DNA from: an uncultured Coprococcus sp.
GTDB lineage: Bacteria; Bacillota; Clostridia; Lachnospirales; Lachnospiraceae
Assembly: GCA_934277375.1 (NCBI GenBank)
Contig: CAKQTZ010000005.1
Coordinates: 62,001 to 126,000 of the forward strand
DNA length: 64,000 bases
Direction: 5' to 3'
The notes beneath the pieces were generated by a model. The model was given only the letters and a program-made list of their open reading frames with translations, was not told where the DNA came from and searched no databases. A program made the position numbers and the translations under genes. This document shows, in pieces, positions 25,530 through 34,265 of the stretch; position 1 is the first letter of the stretch; the number at the start of each line of letters is the position of its first letter.

Positions 25530-25539
25530 TGTTAGAATA
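25530..25539 (+). promoter_or_regulatory. Extended -10 promoter of azlCD
   Basis: TGTTAGAATA, an extended -10 (TG-N-TAGAAT) with no good -35 at normal spacing. Transcription should begin near 25545, inside the 5' arm of the hairpin that follows. Confidence 0.55.
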
Positions 25540-25540
25540 G

Positions 25541-25577
25541 TCGTGGTTATCCTATAAAAACACTAGGATAACCACGA
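25541..25577 (+). terminator. azlC leader hairpin, terminator-like
   Basis: A perfect 13-bp stem (TCGTGGTTATCCT with AGGATAACCACGA), an 11-base loop, then TTGTTTTG before the RBS. It starts within a few bases of the predicted transcription start. It could be an attenuator or a 5' stabilising stem. Confidence 0.6.
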
Positions 25578-25599
25578 TTGTTTTGTTGGAGGAAAAATC

Positions 25600-26271
25600 G
25601 TGGGAAATATATTCAGAAAGGCATTTGTCAAATCAATCCCGATCATGTGCAGCTATTTGTTCGTCAGCATGGCATATGGGATCATGATGGAGAATGCCGG
25701 ATTCAAATGGTATTATTCACTGCTGGTCAGCCTGACGGTGTACACGGGGGCGTACCAGTTTGTGCTTGTGACGCTGCTTTCAAGCGGAGCATCCATACTC
25801 ACCATGGCGCTCACTGCATTTCTGATGAACAGCAGGCAGAGTTTCTATGCGCTGACATTTGTGGATGAATTCAACCGTATGGGAAAGCGGAAATTATATA
25901 TGATACATACAATGACGGATGAAACTTATGCCGTGAACTGCACCCTGCCGGATACCGGTAAGGAGAAGCAAAGTATCATGTTCTGGGTGGCATTTCTGTC
26001 GAGATGTTACTGGATGATCGGTGCGGTTGCCGGGGGGATCCTGGGACAGATCATCCCATTTGACATGACGGGAATAGATTTCTGTATGACGGCGCTGTTT
26101 GTCATCATATTTATCGATCAGTGGGAGAAGGCGGAGAGCCATATCCCAGCGATAGCGGGAATTGTGATAGCGGCTTTATGCTTGTTGGTAGTTGGACAGC
26201 AATATTTCCTTTTGCCGTCGCTGATCATAGCGTCAGCAGTGCTTGTGGTGTGGAATACAAGGCGCAAATAA
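25600..26271 (+). CDS. azlC: AzlC-family branched-chain amino acid exporter, large subunit
   Basis: A 223-residue AzlC family permease. The start is GTG 25600 with RBS GGAGGA (25588-25593). Signature: 'AFVKSIPIMCSYLFVSMAYGIMMENAGF...YTGAYQFVLVTLLSSGASI', with later TM helices including 'TGIDFCMTALFVIIFIDQWE'. AzlC works with the small AzlD subunit, encoded 59 bases downstream, to export branched-chain amino acids (the B. subtilis azlCD phenotype is azaleucine resistance). The gene has its own hairpin-containing leader. Confidence 0.92.
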   Translation: MGNIFRKAFVKSIPIMCSYLFVSMAYGIMMENAGFKWYYSLLVSLTVYTGAYQFVLVTLLSSGASILTMALTAFLMNSRQSFYALTFVDEFNRMGKRKLYMIHTMTDETYAVNCTLPDTGKEKQSIMFWVAFLSRCYWMIGAVAGGILGQIIPFDMTGIDFCMTALFVIIFIDQWEKAESHIPAIAGIVIAALCLLVVGQQYFLLPSLIIASAVLVVWNTRRK

Positions 26272-26330
26272 ATCTCAGATAAAATTGAAACAGTACGATT
26301 TAAGAAGTGTAGGAAGAACAGGGAAAAAAC

Positions 26331-26654
26331 ATGAATACAAAATATATATTAATAGGAATTGCGGTGTCGGCAGTTGTAACATTTGCACTGAGGGCACTTC
26401 CATTCGTCATATTTGGTGGAAAAAGGCAGATGCCAGAGATGCTGGTGAAGCTTGGTAAGGTGCTTCCGGCGACCATCATGGCGGTGCTCATAGTGTACTG
26501 CCTGAAGGGGGCTGTGTCGGCTCCAGTGGCAACTGGAATACCGAGTCTTGTCGGCGTGCTGGTGACAGGCGGAACGTACAAATGGAAGCACAATACGCTT
26601 CTGAGTATCCTGCTGGGAACAGTGAGCTATATGGTGATGCTGCGTTTGTGGTGA
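26331..26654 (+). CDS. azlD: AzlD-family branched-chain amino acid exporter, small subunit
   Basis: A 107-residue protein with about four TM helices and the AzlD signature ('IAVSAVVTFALRALPFVIFGGKRQMPEMLVKLGKVLPATIMAVLIVYCL'). It is the partner of AzlC, with ATG 26331 after AGGGA. A short stem (TGTGATAA with TTATCACA, 26673-26699) lies just after it and overlaps the end of the convergent MATE gene. It lacks a T run, so termination there is doubtful. Confidence 0.92.
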   Translation: MNTKYILIGIAVSAVVTFALRALPFVIFGGKRQMPEMLVKLGKVLPATIMAVLIVYCLKGAVSAPVATGIPSLVGVLVTGGTYKWKHNTLLSILLGTVSYMVMLRLW

Positions 26655-26694
26655 ATATGATTGGTGGATTGATGTGATAAAACAGGGCGCATTA

Positions 26695-27999
26695 TCACAC
26701 CAGTTTCTTCTCCGTCCACTTTCCACTTTGCCAGCGCAGGACCATACCCACTGCGCGCACACATTCGTCACAGGTAAGACCTATGTAGGCGCCGGTTGCA
26801 AGGAGACCAAAGTGCAGGCCGAACATCCATGTACCGCCGACCGCACACACGTACATGAAGACTGCTGCTATGACGGCTGGGAATACCGCATCTCCGCTGG
26901 TCTTTAGGGCCTGACCGTAGACAAGGTTGGTAACTCTGCCGACCTCGAGGATAATGTCAATAGCAAGGAGCCTTGTGACAATATGTACCATGTCCGGGTT
27001 GTCAGTGAACAGTTTCATGGTCCATGGGGCTGTGACAGCAAATAAAGTTTCAAGACAGGTCGCCACGATCACACCGATGATGGCGGCTTTTTTGGTATCT
27101 CTTTTGCATGCCTCTATATCGCCGGAACCGATATGCCATCCGGTCATGATGGCATTTGCCTGGGCAAGTGCTGAGCCAACGCAGTAGGAGAAGTTGCTTA
27201 TCTGGGCTGCGTAGGATCGTGCCGTGACATTTATTCCGTCAGTATCCATCTGGTTCAGGAACTTGACCACCAGCATCATTGCGACATTGTACAGAACGGA
27301 TTCGAATGCAGAAGGCAGTCCGATCTTGATAATCTGGGAAAGGACAGTTTTGCTCGGGAGTCTTTCGGGTCTTCTTCCGGCTTTTACAAGGGTGCAGGAA
27401 AAAACGATAACAATTGCAAGGTTGATAACCTTGGATATGACTGTAGCTGTGGCGACACCCTGTACCCCTTTATGCAGCACGAAGAGGAATACTGCATTTA
27501 AGGCGAAGTTTATAAGGTTACCTATTATGGTAGCGATGAGAGGCTGCTTTGTATGTCCAAATGCCCTGAGGTAGCTTGCGAATATAGGAATCAGTGCATT
27601 CAGAAAGCACCCTCCGCCTACGATCTCAAGATAGCTCATGGCAGGTTCCCTGAGATTTCCGGCTATTCCTATCAGGTCAAGAATGCTGCCGGAGAAGGTG
27701 AACAGGAATATGGACATTCCCACACCTATGACTGAATTAAATATAAGGCCAAGCTGGCGTGCCTGATAGGCGATTCCAGGTCTGCCTGCACCTATGTTCT
27801 GAGTCATGACTGTCATCATTCCTGATGATATGATGGAGAACATGATGATAAACATGCCTATGTAGCTGTTGGCGGTTCCGACAGCGCCTACGGCATAGTC
27901 GCCCACCGATGATAGCATGAGTGTGTCCACCATGCCGGACAGCATATAGAATAGTGTTTCAAAACATATAGGTATAAAAAGTGCGGATAATTTCTTCAT
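26695..27999 (-). CDS. MATE family efflux transporter (third of three)
   Basis: A 434-residue MATE-family protein with a start context AAGGAG about twelve bases before ATG 27999. The N-terminus 'LFIPICFETLFYMLSGMVDTLMLSSVGDYAVGAVGTANSYIGMF' and the sequence 'MTVMTQNIGAGR' place it in a MATE branch distinct from the two + strand copies. It is divergent from an AraC-type regulator gene 174 bases away, which is a plausible control arrangement. Its substrate is unknown. Confidence 0.92.
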   Translation of the reverse strand: MKKLSALFIPICFETLFYMLSGMVDTLMLSSVGDYAVGAVGTANSYIGMFIIMFSIISSGMMTVMTQNIGAGRPGIAYQARQLGLIFNSVIGVGMSIFLFTFSGSILDLIGIAGNLREPAMSYLEIVGGGCFLNALIPIFASYLRAFGHTKQPLIATIIGNLINFALNAVFLFVLHKGVQGVATATVISKVINLAIVIVFSCTLVKAGRRPERLPSKTVLSQIIKIGLPSAFESVLYNVAMMLVVKFLNQMDTDGINVTARSYAAQISNFSYCVGSALAQANAIMTGWHIGSGDIEACKRDTKKAAIIGVIVATCLETLFAVTAPWTMKLFTDNPDMVHIVTRLLAIDIILEVGRVTNLVYGQALKTSGDAVFPAVIAAVFMYVCAVGGTWMFGLHFGLLATGAYIGLTCDECVRAVGMVLRWQSGKWTEKKLV

Positions 28000-28103
28000 A
28001 TAATCAGTACTCCTTTGTGGATGGGTATTAAATCATGTGTTATAACTAAATTGTATAATATCGCATTGGTACCGCCCAAATCTTGTACTATTTCAATCAA
28101 AAG

Positions 28104-28132
28104 TTGCACATATTCCATATATGAGTTAATAT
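28104..28132 (+). promoter_or_regulatory. Promoter of the AraC-type regulator gene
   Basis: TTGCAC (28104-28109), a 17-base spacer and TAATAT (28127-28132), about 40 bases before the ATG. The divergent MATE gene must be expressed from the same intergenic region. Confidence 0.6.
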
Positions 28133-28173
28133 GACAGAGTTGTAGGTAAAAAATATGGCATCAGGAGAATATA

Positions 28174-29031
28174 ATGTACGCAGAATTAAAGGAAAATCAT
28201 CCGCACGGAACAAGAGAATATCCATTTTGTGAGTATCATATGCGTTACTCGCCTCATGCATTTCAGATTCCGGTACACTGGCATGATGAGGTGGAGATAA
28301 TATATGTCAGAAAAGGTCCTTTAAATGTCGAGATAGACGGGCAGAAGTTTACTGGGAATGACGGAGCGATATTTTTGGTGAGCCCGGGGGTGCTGCATAT
28401 GATGAGCGCTCCTGATACTCAGGTGGATTATTTTACGTTTATTTTTCCTCTGGAATTTATATCTTTTCAAACCAAGGACAAGTTGGAGGATGAGGTGTTT
28501 TTTCCACTCAGGAATCATACCCTGGGTTTTGTACCGGATATAAGAAACGAAGAATTGCTTATAAAGCTGGGAAGATTACTTGATGAATTGGCAGAAGAGA
28601 ATGAGAAGTCTGTTTTTTTCAGACAGTTCCAGGTCAGAGTCAGATTATTACAGGTGATGGAATTACTTGTTGAGTACGATCAGATGGACACACGGAAACG
28701 AGACGTATCGGGAGGAATTGAGAAGGAGATTCTATTATTTATACAGGAAAAATACCAGGATCACATTGGGCTTGCGGAGCTTGAGGAACATTTCCATTTG
28801 TCGGGCAAATATTTGTCAAGATTTTTTAGCGAGAGATTTCATATGACACTCACACAGTACCTGAATTATGTGCGTCTTGGTGCTGCTAGACATCTTTTAG
28901 AATCTACAGACATATCAGTTACGGATATCGCAATGAAGACAGGATATTCGAACGTAGGTTATTTTATACGGTGCTTCAAGAATGCAAATGGCGTATCGCC
29001 CCTGCGATATAGAAAAGGGTATAAGATGTAG
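28174..29031 (+). CDS. AraC-family transcriptional regulator with cupin sensor
   Basis: A 285-residue regulator. Residues about 25-110 form a cupin-like sensory barrel ('HWHDEVEIIYVRKGPLNVEIDGQKF...LVSPGVLHMM'). Residues about 185-282 are the double helix-turn-helix AraC/XylS domain ('LAELEEHFHLSGKYLSRFFSERFHMTLTQYLNYVRL...ISVTDIAMKTGYSNVGYFIRCFKNANGVSPLRYRK'). ATG 28174 follows AGGAGA. Such proteins usually sense a sugar or other small ligand and activate nearby genes. The divergent MATE gene is the closest candidate target. Confidence 0.93.
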   Translation: MYAELKENHPHGTREYPFCEYHMRYSPHAFQIPVHWHDEVEIIYVRKGPLNVEIDGQKFTGNDGAIFLVSPGVLHMMSAPDTQVDYFTFIFPLEFISFQTKDKLEDEVFFPLRNHTLGFVPDIRNEELLIKLGRLLDELAEENEKSVFFRQFQVRVRLLQVMELLVEYDQMDTRKRDVSGGIEKEILLFIQEKYQDHIGLAELEEHFHLSGKYLSRFFSERFHMTLTQYLNYVRLGAARHLLESTDISVTDIAMKTGYSNVGYFIRCFKNANGVSPLRYRKGYKM

Positions 29032-29140
29032 TGATTGTTTTGGAGAAAGAAAAAAGATTAATCTCATTCCTATGAATAGTTGTATTCATCAGTAATTTCA
29101 GCAATCGGATTGCATATAATCTGTACGCAGAATCCCACTA

Positions 29141-29169
29141 TTGAATGAATGTGCATAATTTGTTAGAAT
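29141..29169 (+). promoter_or_regulatory. Promoter upstream of cysE
   Basis: TTGAAT (29141-29146), a 17-base spacer and TAGAAT (29164-29169) with the TG extension (TGTTAGAATA at 29161-29170). It would give a leader of about 105 bases with a weak ATATCA/TGATAT hairpin near 29212-29250. No known riboswitch was recognised. Confidence 0.68.
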
Positions 29170-29283
29170 AGCTGTGTGTTTACTGACATAAGCACATATT
29201 ATAATATGAAGATATCATCGCGGTAGATTCTGTCTGGGCAGGTGATATTGGGCGATATTATTTAGAAAGGATCTGAATAAGTA

Positions 29284-30183
29284 ATGGATAGATCAGACAA
29301 ACAGAGAATTGAGGGAATCGTGCAGAGGATACTGGATGATTTCGGCGATGACAGAGCCATCAACAAGACGGATCTGTGTAACGAGCCGGACAAGACAGCC
29401 ATTATTGATGTTATCGATAAACTCATGAAGATTCTGTATCCAGGTTATTACAGCGACAAGCTGTATAAGATATACAGTCTGAAGAATAACATGTCTGTTA
29501 TCATAGAGGATGTGATATTTCATCTGAAGAAACAGATAATGATAGTCCTCAGATATTGCAAGAAGTTCCCAGAGCTTTCCGATGCTGAGCTTGAGGACAA
29601 GGCGATGGATATAACATATGAATTTATGGATAAGATACCTCAGATAAGAGATTATCTGGAGACGGATGTACAGGCGGCATTTGACGGGGATCCTGCTGCT
29701 GGAAGCAAGGATGAGGTCATACTTTCTTATCCGGGTCTGTATGCCATATCGGTGTACCGCATGGCACATGAACTGTGTCTGCTGGATGTTCCGATGATAC
29801 CGAGAATTATGACTGAGCACGCCCACAGCGTGACAGGAATAGATATTCATCCGGGCGCCACCATAGGAAAGTATTTCTTTATCGATCATGGTACAGGAAT
29901 CGTTATCGGCGAGACCACCATTATCGGTGAGCATGTGAAGATATATCAGGGCGTGACACTTGGAGGACTCTCTACACAGGGAGGCCAGAAGCTCAAGGGA
30001 GCCAAGAGACATCCAACCATCGGTGATAACGTGACCATCTATTCAGGAGCGTCCATCCTCGGAGGCGAGACCATCATCGAGGACAACGTTGTCGTGGGTG
30101 GTAACACATTTATCACCAACTCAGTTGAGAAGGATACAAGGGTTACTGCCAAGAAGCAGGAGCTTCAGTATAAGAATAATTAG
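29284..30183 (+). CDS. cysE: Serine O-acetyltransferase (EpsC/CysE-type)
   Basis: A 299-residue enzyme. The N-terminal helical domain is followed by a left-handed beta-helix of hexapeptide repeats ('GIDIHPGATIGKYFFIDHGTGIVIGETTIIGEHVKIYQGVTLGG', 'HPTIGDNVTIYSGASILGG'). The catalytic His pair occurs in 'TGIDIHPGA' and 'FIDHGTG'. It makes O-acetylserine from serine and acetyl-CoA, the first step of cysteine synthesis. Length and layout match the EpsC branch of plants and Firmicutes. The pfk gene follows after 11 bases, so the two are probably one transcript. Confidence 0.95.
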   Translation: MDRSDKQRIEGIVQRILDDFGDDRAINKTDLCNEPDKTAIIDVIDKLMKILYPGYYSDKLYKIYSLKNNMSVIIEDVIFHLKKQIMIVLRYCKKFPELSDAELEDKAMDITYEFMDKIPQIRDYLETDVQAAFDGDPAAGSKDEVILSYPGLYAISVYRMAHELCLLDVPMIPRIMTEHAHSVTGIDIHPGATIGKYFFIDHGTGIVIGETTIIGEHVKIYQGVTLGGLSTQGGQKLKGAKRHPTIGDNVTIYSGASILGGETIIEDNVVVGGNTFITNSVEKDTRVTAKKQELQYKNN

Positions 30184-30194
30184 AGGACATAAAA

Positions 30195-31169
30195 ATGAGA
30201 GACATACGAAAGATAGCAGTCCTGACCAGCGGAGGAGATGCCCCAGGCATGAATTCGGCTGTAAGAGCGGTGGTTGTGTCAGCCATCAACAGCGGAATTG
30301 AAGTAGTTGGAGTATTTCGCGGATACGAGGGACTGATCGACTGGGAGACACAGCCGTTGGGACTGGCGGACGTCAGAAACATAAACAATCAGGGCGGAAC
30401 GATACTTTTCACCAGCAGAAGCGAGAGATTCCTTCAGAAGGAGTACCGGGAGCAGGCTGCAAAGAATCTGAGAGATCACGATATAGATGCTCTGGTTGCC
30501 ATCGGTGGAGATGGAACACTCCGTGGTGCCATAGCGTTTCAGGATGAGGGTATCAATACCATCTGCATTCCTGGAACAATAGACAGGGATGTGGCATGTT
30601 CAGAGTATACTCTGGGCTTTGATACGGCGGCGAATACAGCGATGGAGGCCATTGACAGGATAAGGGATTCATCGGTATCCCATGGAAGATGCAGTGTTGT
30701 GGAGGTCATGGGACGAAAGAGAGGTTATATAGCTCTCTGGGCAGGCATGGCGACATCTGCCGATGCCATAATAATTCCTGAAAAATGGGATGGCGACTTT
30801 GACAGTATCATAGATACGATAAAGGCAAAGCATGCTGATGGAAGAAACAGTTATCTTGTTGTAGTTGCTGAGGGCGTAACGGATGCACCGGAGCTTGCAC
30901 AGATGATCCTGGATAGGACAGGCATAGAGTCAAGGGTGTCGGTGCTTGGGTACATACAGAGAGGCGGTCAGCCGACAGCAAAGGACAGGATGTACGGCTC
31001 ACTTATGGGGGCGTATGCTGTTGATGTACTTAAGAAGAACAAGGCAAACCGCATGGTGGCCATCAAGAACGACATACTTATAGATTATGATATAAAAGAG
31101 GCTGTGGATATACAGAACAATCAGCTTGATTCATTCCAGTATGAGCTGAGTAAGCTGCTGGCGGAGTAA
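30195..31169 (+). CDS. pfkA: 6-phosphofructokinase family protein with variant active-site loop
   Basis: A 324-residue PFK. 'LTSGGDAPGMNSAVRAVV' and 'IGGDGTLRGA' form the nucleotide site, and the Gly of GGDG favours ATP over pyrophosphate. 'GFDTAANTAMEAIDRIRDSSVSHGRCSVVEVMGR' binds fructose-6-phosphate. The catalytic loop, canonically PGTIDND, reads PGTIDRD here (Asp130, Arg131, Asp132): both aspartates are kept but the Asn is Arg. After 'VMGR', 'KRGYIAL' is also unusual. It may be an authentic glycolytic enzyme with altered kinetics or a paralogue phosphorylating a related sugar. ATG 30195 follows AGAGGAC, 11 bases after cysE. Confidence 0.9.
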   Translation: MRDIRKIAVLTSGGDAPGMNSAVRAVVVSAINSGIEVVGVFRGYEGLIDWETQPLGLADVRNINNQGGTILFTSRSERFLQKEYREQAAKNLRDHDIDALVAIGGDGTLRGAIAFQDEGINTICIPGTIDRDVACSEYTLGFDTAANTAMEAIDRIRDSSVSHGRCSVVEVMGRKRGYIALWAGMATSADAIIIPEKWDGDFDSIIDTIKAKHADGRNSYLVVVAEGVTDAPELAQMILDRTGIESRVSVLGYIQRGGQPTAKDRMYGSLMGAYAVDVLKKNKANRMVAIKNDILIDYDIKEAVDIQNNQLDSFQYELSKLLAE

Positions 31170-31269
31170 GATTAGGCACATCAAGATATGACCAGTATTT
31201 GAAATATAAAAGTTTTAAAGATTTCGTACGCTTAGGCAGTAGGCTGTACGGTAAGAAAAGGAGAAGGTT

Positions 31270-32331
31270 ATGAAACAGGTAATATTAACAGGCGACCGTC
31301 CTACGGGCCGTCTTCATGTGGGACATTATGTAGGATCACTTAAGAGAAGAGTTGATCTTCAGAATTCAGGAAAGTATGATGAGATATACATCATGGTGGC
31401 TGACGCACAGGCGCTTACAGACAACGCAGAGCATCCTGAGAAGGTCAGACAGAACATTATGCAGGTTGCACTTGATTATCTTGCCTGTGGCATAGATCCT
31501 GAGAAGTCTACTATATTTATCCAGTCTATGGTGCCTGAGCTCACGGAGCTTACATTTTACTATATGAATCTTGTTACAGTTGCAAGAGTTCAGAGAAATC
31601 CGACCGTAAAGGCAGAGATCAAGATGAGAAACTTCGAGGCAAGTATCCCTGTTGGATTCTTCTGTTATCCTATCAGCCAGGCTGCAGACATAACAGCGTT
31701 TAAGGCTACAGAGGTTCCCGTTGGAGAAGATCAGATGCCTATGATCGAGCAGTGTAAGGAGATCGTTCACAAGTTCAATTCAGTATATGGAGAGACTCTT
31801 GTAGATCCGAAGATTGTCCTCCCGGACAACGAGGCATGTCTCAGACTCCCAGGTACAGATGGCAAGGCAAAGATGAGCAAATCACTTGGAAACTGTATAT
31901 ATCTGTCTGAGGATCCTGCTGAGATCAAGAAGAAGGTTATGTCCATGTACACAGATCCAAACCACATCCGTGTTGAAGATCCGGGTCAGGTTGAGGGCAA
32001 CTCAGTATTTACCTATCTTGATGCATTCAGCAAGCCAGAGTACTTTGAGGAGTTCCTTCCAGACTACAGTGGCATGGATGAACTCAAGGAGCACTACAGC
32101 AGAGGTGGTCTCGGTGATGTAAAGGTCAAGAAGTTCCTGAACAATGTTCTTCAGGCTGAGCTTGCACCGATCAGAGAGCGTCGTCAGATGTGGGAGAAGA
32201 GACCGCAGGATGTATATGATATCTTAAAGAGCGGAAGCGAGGTTGCCAGAGCAAAGGCGGCAGAGACACTTGCAGATGTACGCCGTGCTATGAAGATTGA
32301 CTATTTTGAGAACGACAATCTCTTCAAGTAA
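31270..32331 (+). CDS. trpS: Tryptophanyl-tRNA synthetase
   Basis: A 353-residue class I aminoacyl-tRNA synthetase. The HIGH motif is 'GRLHVGHYVGSL' and the KMSKS motif is 'GKAKMSKSLGN'. 'FIQSMVPELTEL' and 'GEDQMPMIEQCKEI' form the Trp/ATP pocket. It charges tRNA-Trp. ATG 31270 follows AAAAGGAG. The 100-base leader contains a CGTAC/GTACG hairpin but is too short and lacks the conserved elements of a T-box. A very strong terminator follows. Confidence 0.96.
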   Translation: MKQVILTGDRPTGRLHVGHYVGSLKRRVDLQNSGKYDEIYIMVADAQALTDNAEHPEKVRQNIMQVALDYLACGIDPEKSTIFIQSMVPELTELTFYYMNLVTVARVQRNPTVKAEIKMRNFEASIPVGFFCYPISQAADITAFKATEVPVGEDQMPMIEQCKEIVHKFNSVYGETLVDPKIVLPDNEACLRLPGTDGKAKMSKSLGNCIYLSEDPAEIKKKVMSMYTDPNHIRVEDPGQVEGNSVFTYLDAFSKPEYFEEFLPDYSGMDELKEHYSRGGLGDVKVKKFLNNVLQAELAPIRERRQMWEKRPQDVYDILKSGSEVARAKAAETLADVRRAMKIDYFENDNLFK

Positions 32332-32365
32332 GAAATATTATAACTTTTAGCATGATTACATGTTC

Positions 32366-32442
32366 AAAAAAGGATAAAATTCTCACTGAATGTCCTGAAA
32401 AGTGATATTCGGGACAGAACAAGGGAATTTTATCCTTTTTTT
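32366..32442 (+). terminator. Long bidirectional terminator after trpS
   Basis: A 17-bp perfect outer stem (32366-32382 with 32425-32441) begins in an A run and ends in a T run. An inner stem (GTCCTG with CGGGAC) sits in its loop. It can stop transcription from both trpS and the convergent GH13 gene. Confidence 0.92.
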
Positions 32443-32566
32443 ATGCAAATAATTGTTTTAGGGATAATTTTGTGCTAATGACGAGCAAATTATCTCAAAA
32501 TAAGAAAATCCTAGGAAGATGACATATCACCCGAATGTGAAGTTAAAAAACGCTATCCATCACATA

Positions 32567-34225
32567 TTATATCCTCACAACCATAGCTTCATATGGATAC
32601 AGATACCCCTGCTTATGCTCACTATAGTTAGACAAAAGTTCTGTTCCAGCGTTATATTCAACCGGGCATGATACAGTACTGTCAGTGAAATTGCACAGGA
32701 CAAGTATGGTGTCGTCATCCAGAACCCTCTTATATGCATATATTTCATCTCTATCTTCAAGCATAGGTATAAAGTCTCCATAGACCAGGGTAGTCTCGGT
32801 ATGGTGGAGGCTGATAAGCTTTTTGTAGTATGAGAACACACTGTCCGGATCTGACATTTCATCCTCAGCATTTATCTCAAGATAGTTTTTGTTCACCTTT
32901 ATCCATGGGATTCCTGTGGTGAAGCCTGCATTTGCGGAGGTGTTCCACTGCATAGGTGTGCGTCCGTTGTCACGTCCCAGCAGGGCGAAGTATCTCATCA
33001 TGTCCTCATGCGCCACCAGACCGCTGTCCACAAATTGTCTGTATGTGTTGAATATTTCGATATCCCTGTAATCCGAAAGTCCGGTAAAATATATGTTGGT
33101 CATGCCCAGCTCGTCTCCCTGATAGATGAAAGGCGTTCCCTTCATGAGAAATGCCATGGTGGCAAGCATCTTGGCGCTTCTGGCTCTGTACATAGGGGAG
33201 TCGTTGCCGAACCTTGACACACATCTCGGCTGGTCGTGGTTGGTTAGGAACAGGCTGTTCCATGCCTTTCCGGCAAGCTCAGTCTGCCAGCGGTTTAATA
33301 TTTCACGGAGCTGCGGCAGAGTGACCTTTTTGTCATTCCATTTGCCAATAAATGGATCACTGTTCAGCTCCACATGGTCAAACTGGAACACCATGTTCAG
33401 CTCGCTGCCGTCATAGTTTGCATATTTGATGGCATCAGCCGGCGTCACGCAGCCAGTTTCCCCGATGGAGACGATATCGTAGCTGTTCAGAATTTTTTCA
33501 CGCATTTCCTTGAGATATGCATGAGCCAGAGGTCTGTTGGCTGTGCGGTCTGCAAATGAAGCGTACAGGCAGCCTGAATCTTTTACGCCATCTTCAAAGC
33601 TCTCCTTGCCTATGTAGGCGATAGCGTCCATGCGGAAACCATCAATGCCCTTTTCGCACCACCAGCGCATGATATTGAAGACCTCCTCGCGGACCTTTTC
33701 ATTTGCCCAGTTGAGATCCGGCTGCTTCTCGGCGAACAGATGAAGATAGTATTGGCCGGCTGCCTCATCTTTTTTCCATGCTGAACCGCCAAATACAGCG
33801 CCCCAGTTGTTCGGAGGAAGGTCGCCTGTGCCATCTCTCCATATATAGTAATCCCTGTATGGATTGTCTTTGCTCTTTCTGCTCTCCACGAACCATGGGT
33901 GTTCGTCCGAGGTGTGATTGGCTACGAGATCCATCACGATCTTAAGTCCTCTTGCGTGTGCCTCAGACAGCAAATGTTCAAAGTCTTCCATGGTTCCAAA
34001 GTCGGACATAATGGCGTAGTAGTCCGATATATCATAGCCGTTGTCAGCATTTGGCGATTCGTATATAGGTGTGAGCCATATCACATCGATGCCGAGCTCC
34101 ACCAGATAGTCAAGTCTGCTTATAATTCCGGGAAGATCCCCGATGCCATCCCCGTTGGAATCCATGAAGCTGCGGGGATATATCTGATATATTACAGCGT
34201 CCTTCCACCATGTGCGTTTTTCCAT
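32567..34225 (-). CDS. GH13 alpha-glucosidase (oligo-1,6-glucosidase-like)
   Basis: A 552-residue GH13 enzyme. The ATG at 34225 is chosen because AGGAGG sits at 34231-34236; an in-frame ATG at 34243 has no RBS. Catalytic motifs: 'DLVANHTSDEHPWF', 'GFRMDAIAYI' (Asp nucleophile), 'SIGETGCVTP' (Glu acid/base) and 'FLTNHDQPR'. 'QPDLNWAN' is typical of exo-acting alpha-glucosidases of the GH13_31 group. The residue after the nucleophile is Ala; in characterised relatives Val there favours alpha-1,6 bonds, while Ala or Thr accompanies alpha-1,4 activity. Maltose or malto-oligosaccharide hydrolysis is therefore at least as likely as isomaltose. It is cytoplasmic with no signal peptide, the last gene of a - strand run, 40 bases after a YhgE/Pip gene. 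Confidence 0.93.
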   Translation of the reverse strand: MEKRTWWKDAVIYQIYPRSFMDSNGDGIGDLPGIISRLDYLVELGIDVIWLTPIYESPNADNGYDISDYYAIMSDFGTMEDFEHLLSEAHARGLKIVMDLVANHTSDEHPWFVESRKSKDNPYRDYYIWRDGTGDLPPNNWGAVFGGSAWKKDEAAGQYYLHLFAEKQPDLNWANEKVREEVFNIMRWWCEKGIDGFRMDAIAYIGKESFEDGVKDSGCLYASFADRTANRPLAHAYLKEMREKILNSYDIVSIGETGCVTPADAIKYANYDGSELNMVFQFDHVELNSDPFIGKWNDKKVTLPQLREILNRWQTELAGKAWNSLFLTNHDQPRCVSRFGNDSPMYRARSAKMLATMAFLMKGTPFIYQGDELGMTNIYFTGLSDYRDIEIFNTYRQFVDSGLVAHEDMMRYFALLGRDNGRTPMQWNTSANAGFTTGIPWIKVNKNYLEINAEDEMSDPDSVFSYYKKLISLHHTETTLVYGDFIPMLEDRDEIYAYKRVLDDDTILVLCNFTDSTVSCPVEYNAGTELLSNYSEHKQGYLYPYEAMVVRI

Positions 34226-34265
34226 ATGTGCCTCCTGAAGCAACAGTAATTATCTGAGACGATAA

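Larger units (their letters stand above)
25294..25599. other. Intergenic region between the nuclease gene and azlC
   Basis: About 300 bases without a supportable gene. It contains two short palindromes (AGCTGGCCAGCT near 25350 and TCCCGCGGGA near 25384), the azlC extended -10 promoter and the azlC leader hairpin. No RNA gene was recognised. Confidence 0.6.

Noticed and set aside
26673..26699. TGTGATAA/TTATCACA hairpin as azlD terminator
   Set aside because: There is no T run on either strand and it overlaps the convergent MATE stop codon.
31170..31269. T-box leader of trpS
   Set aside because: The gap is only 100 bases and lacks a specifier stem, the T-box antiterminator sequence and a terminator.
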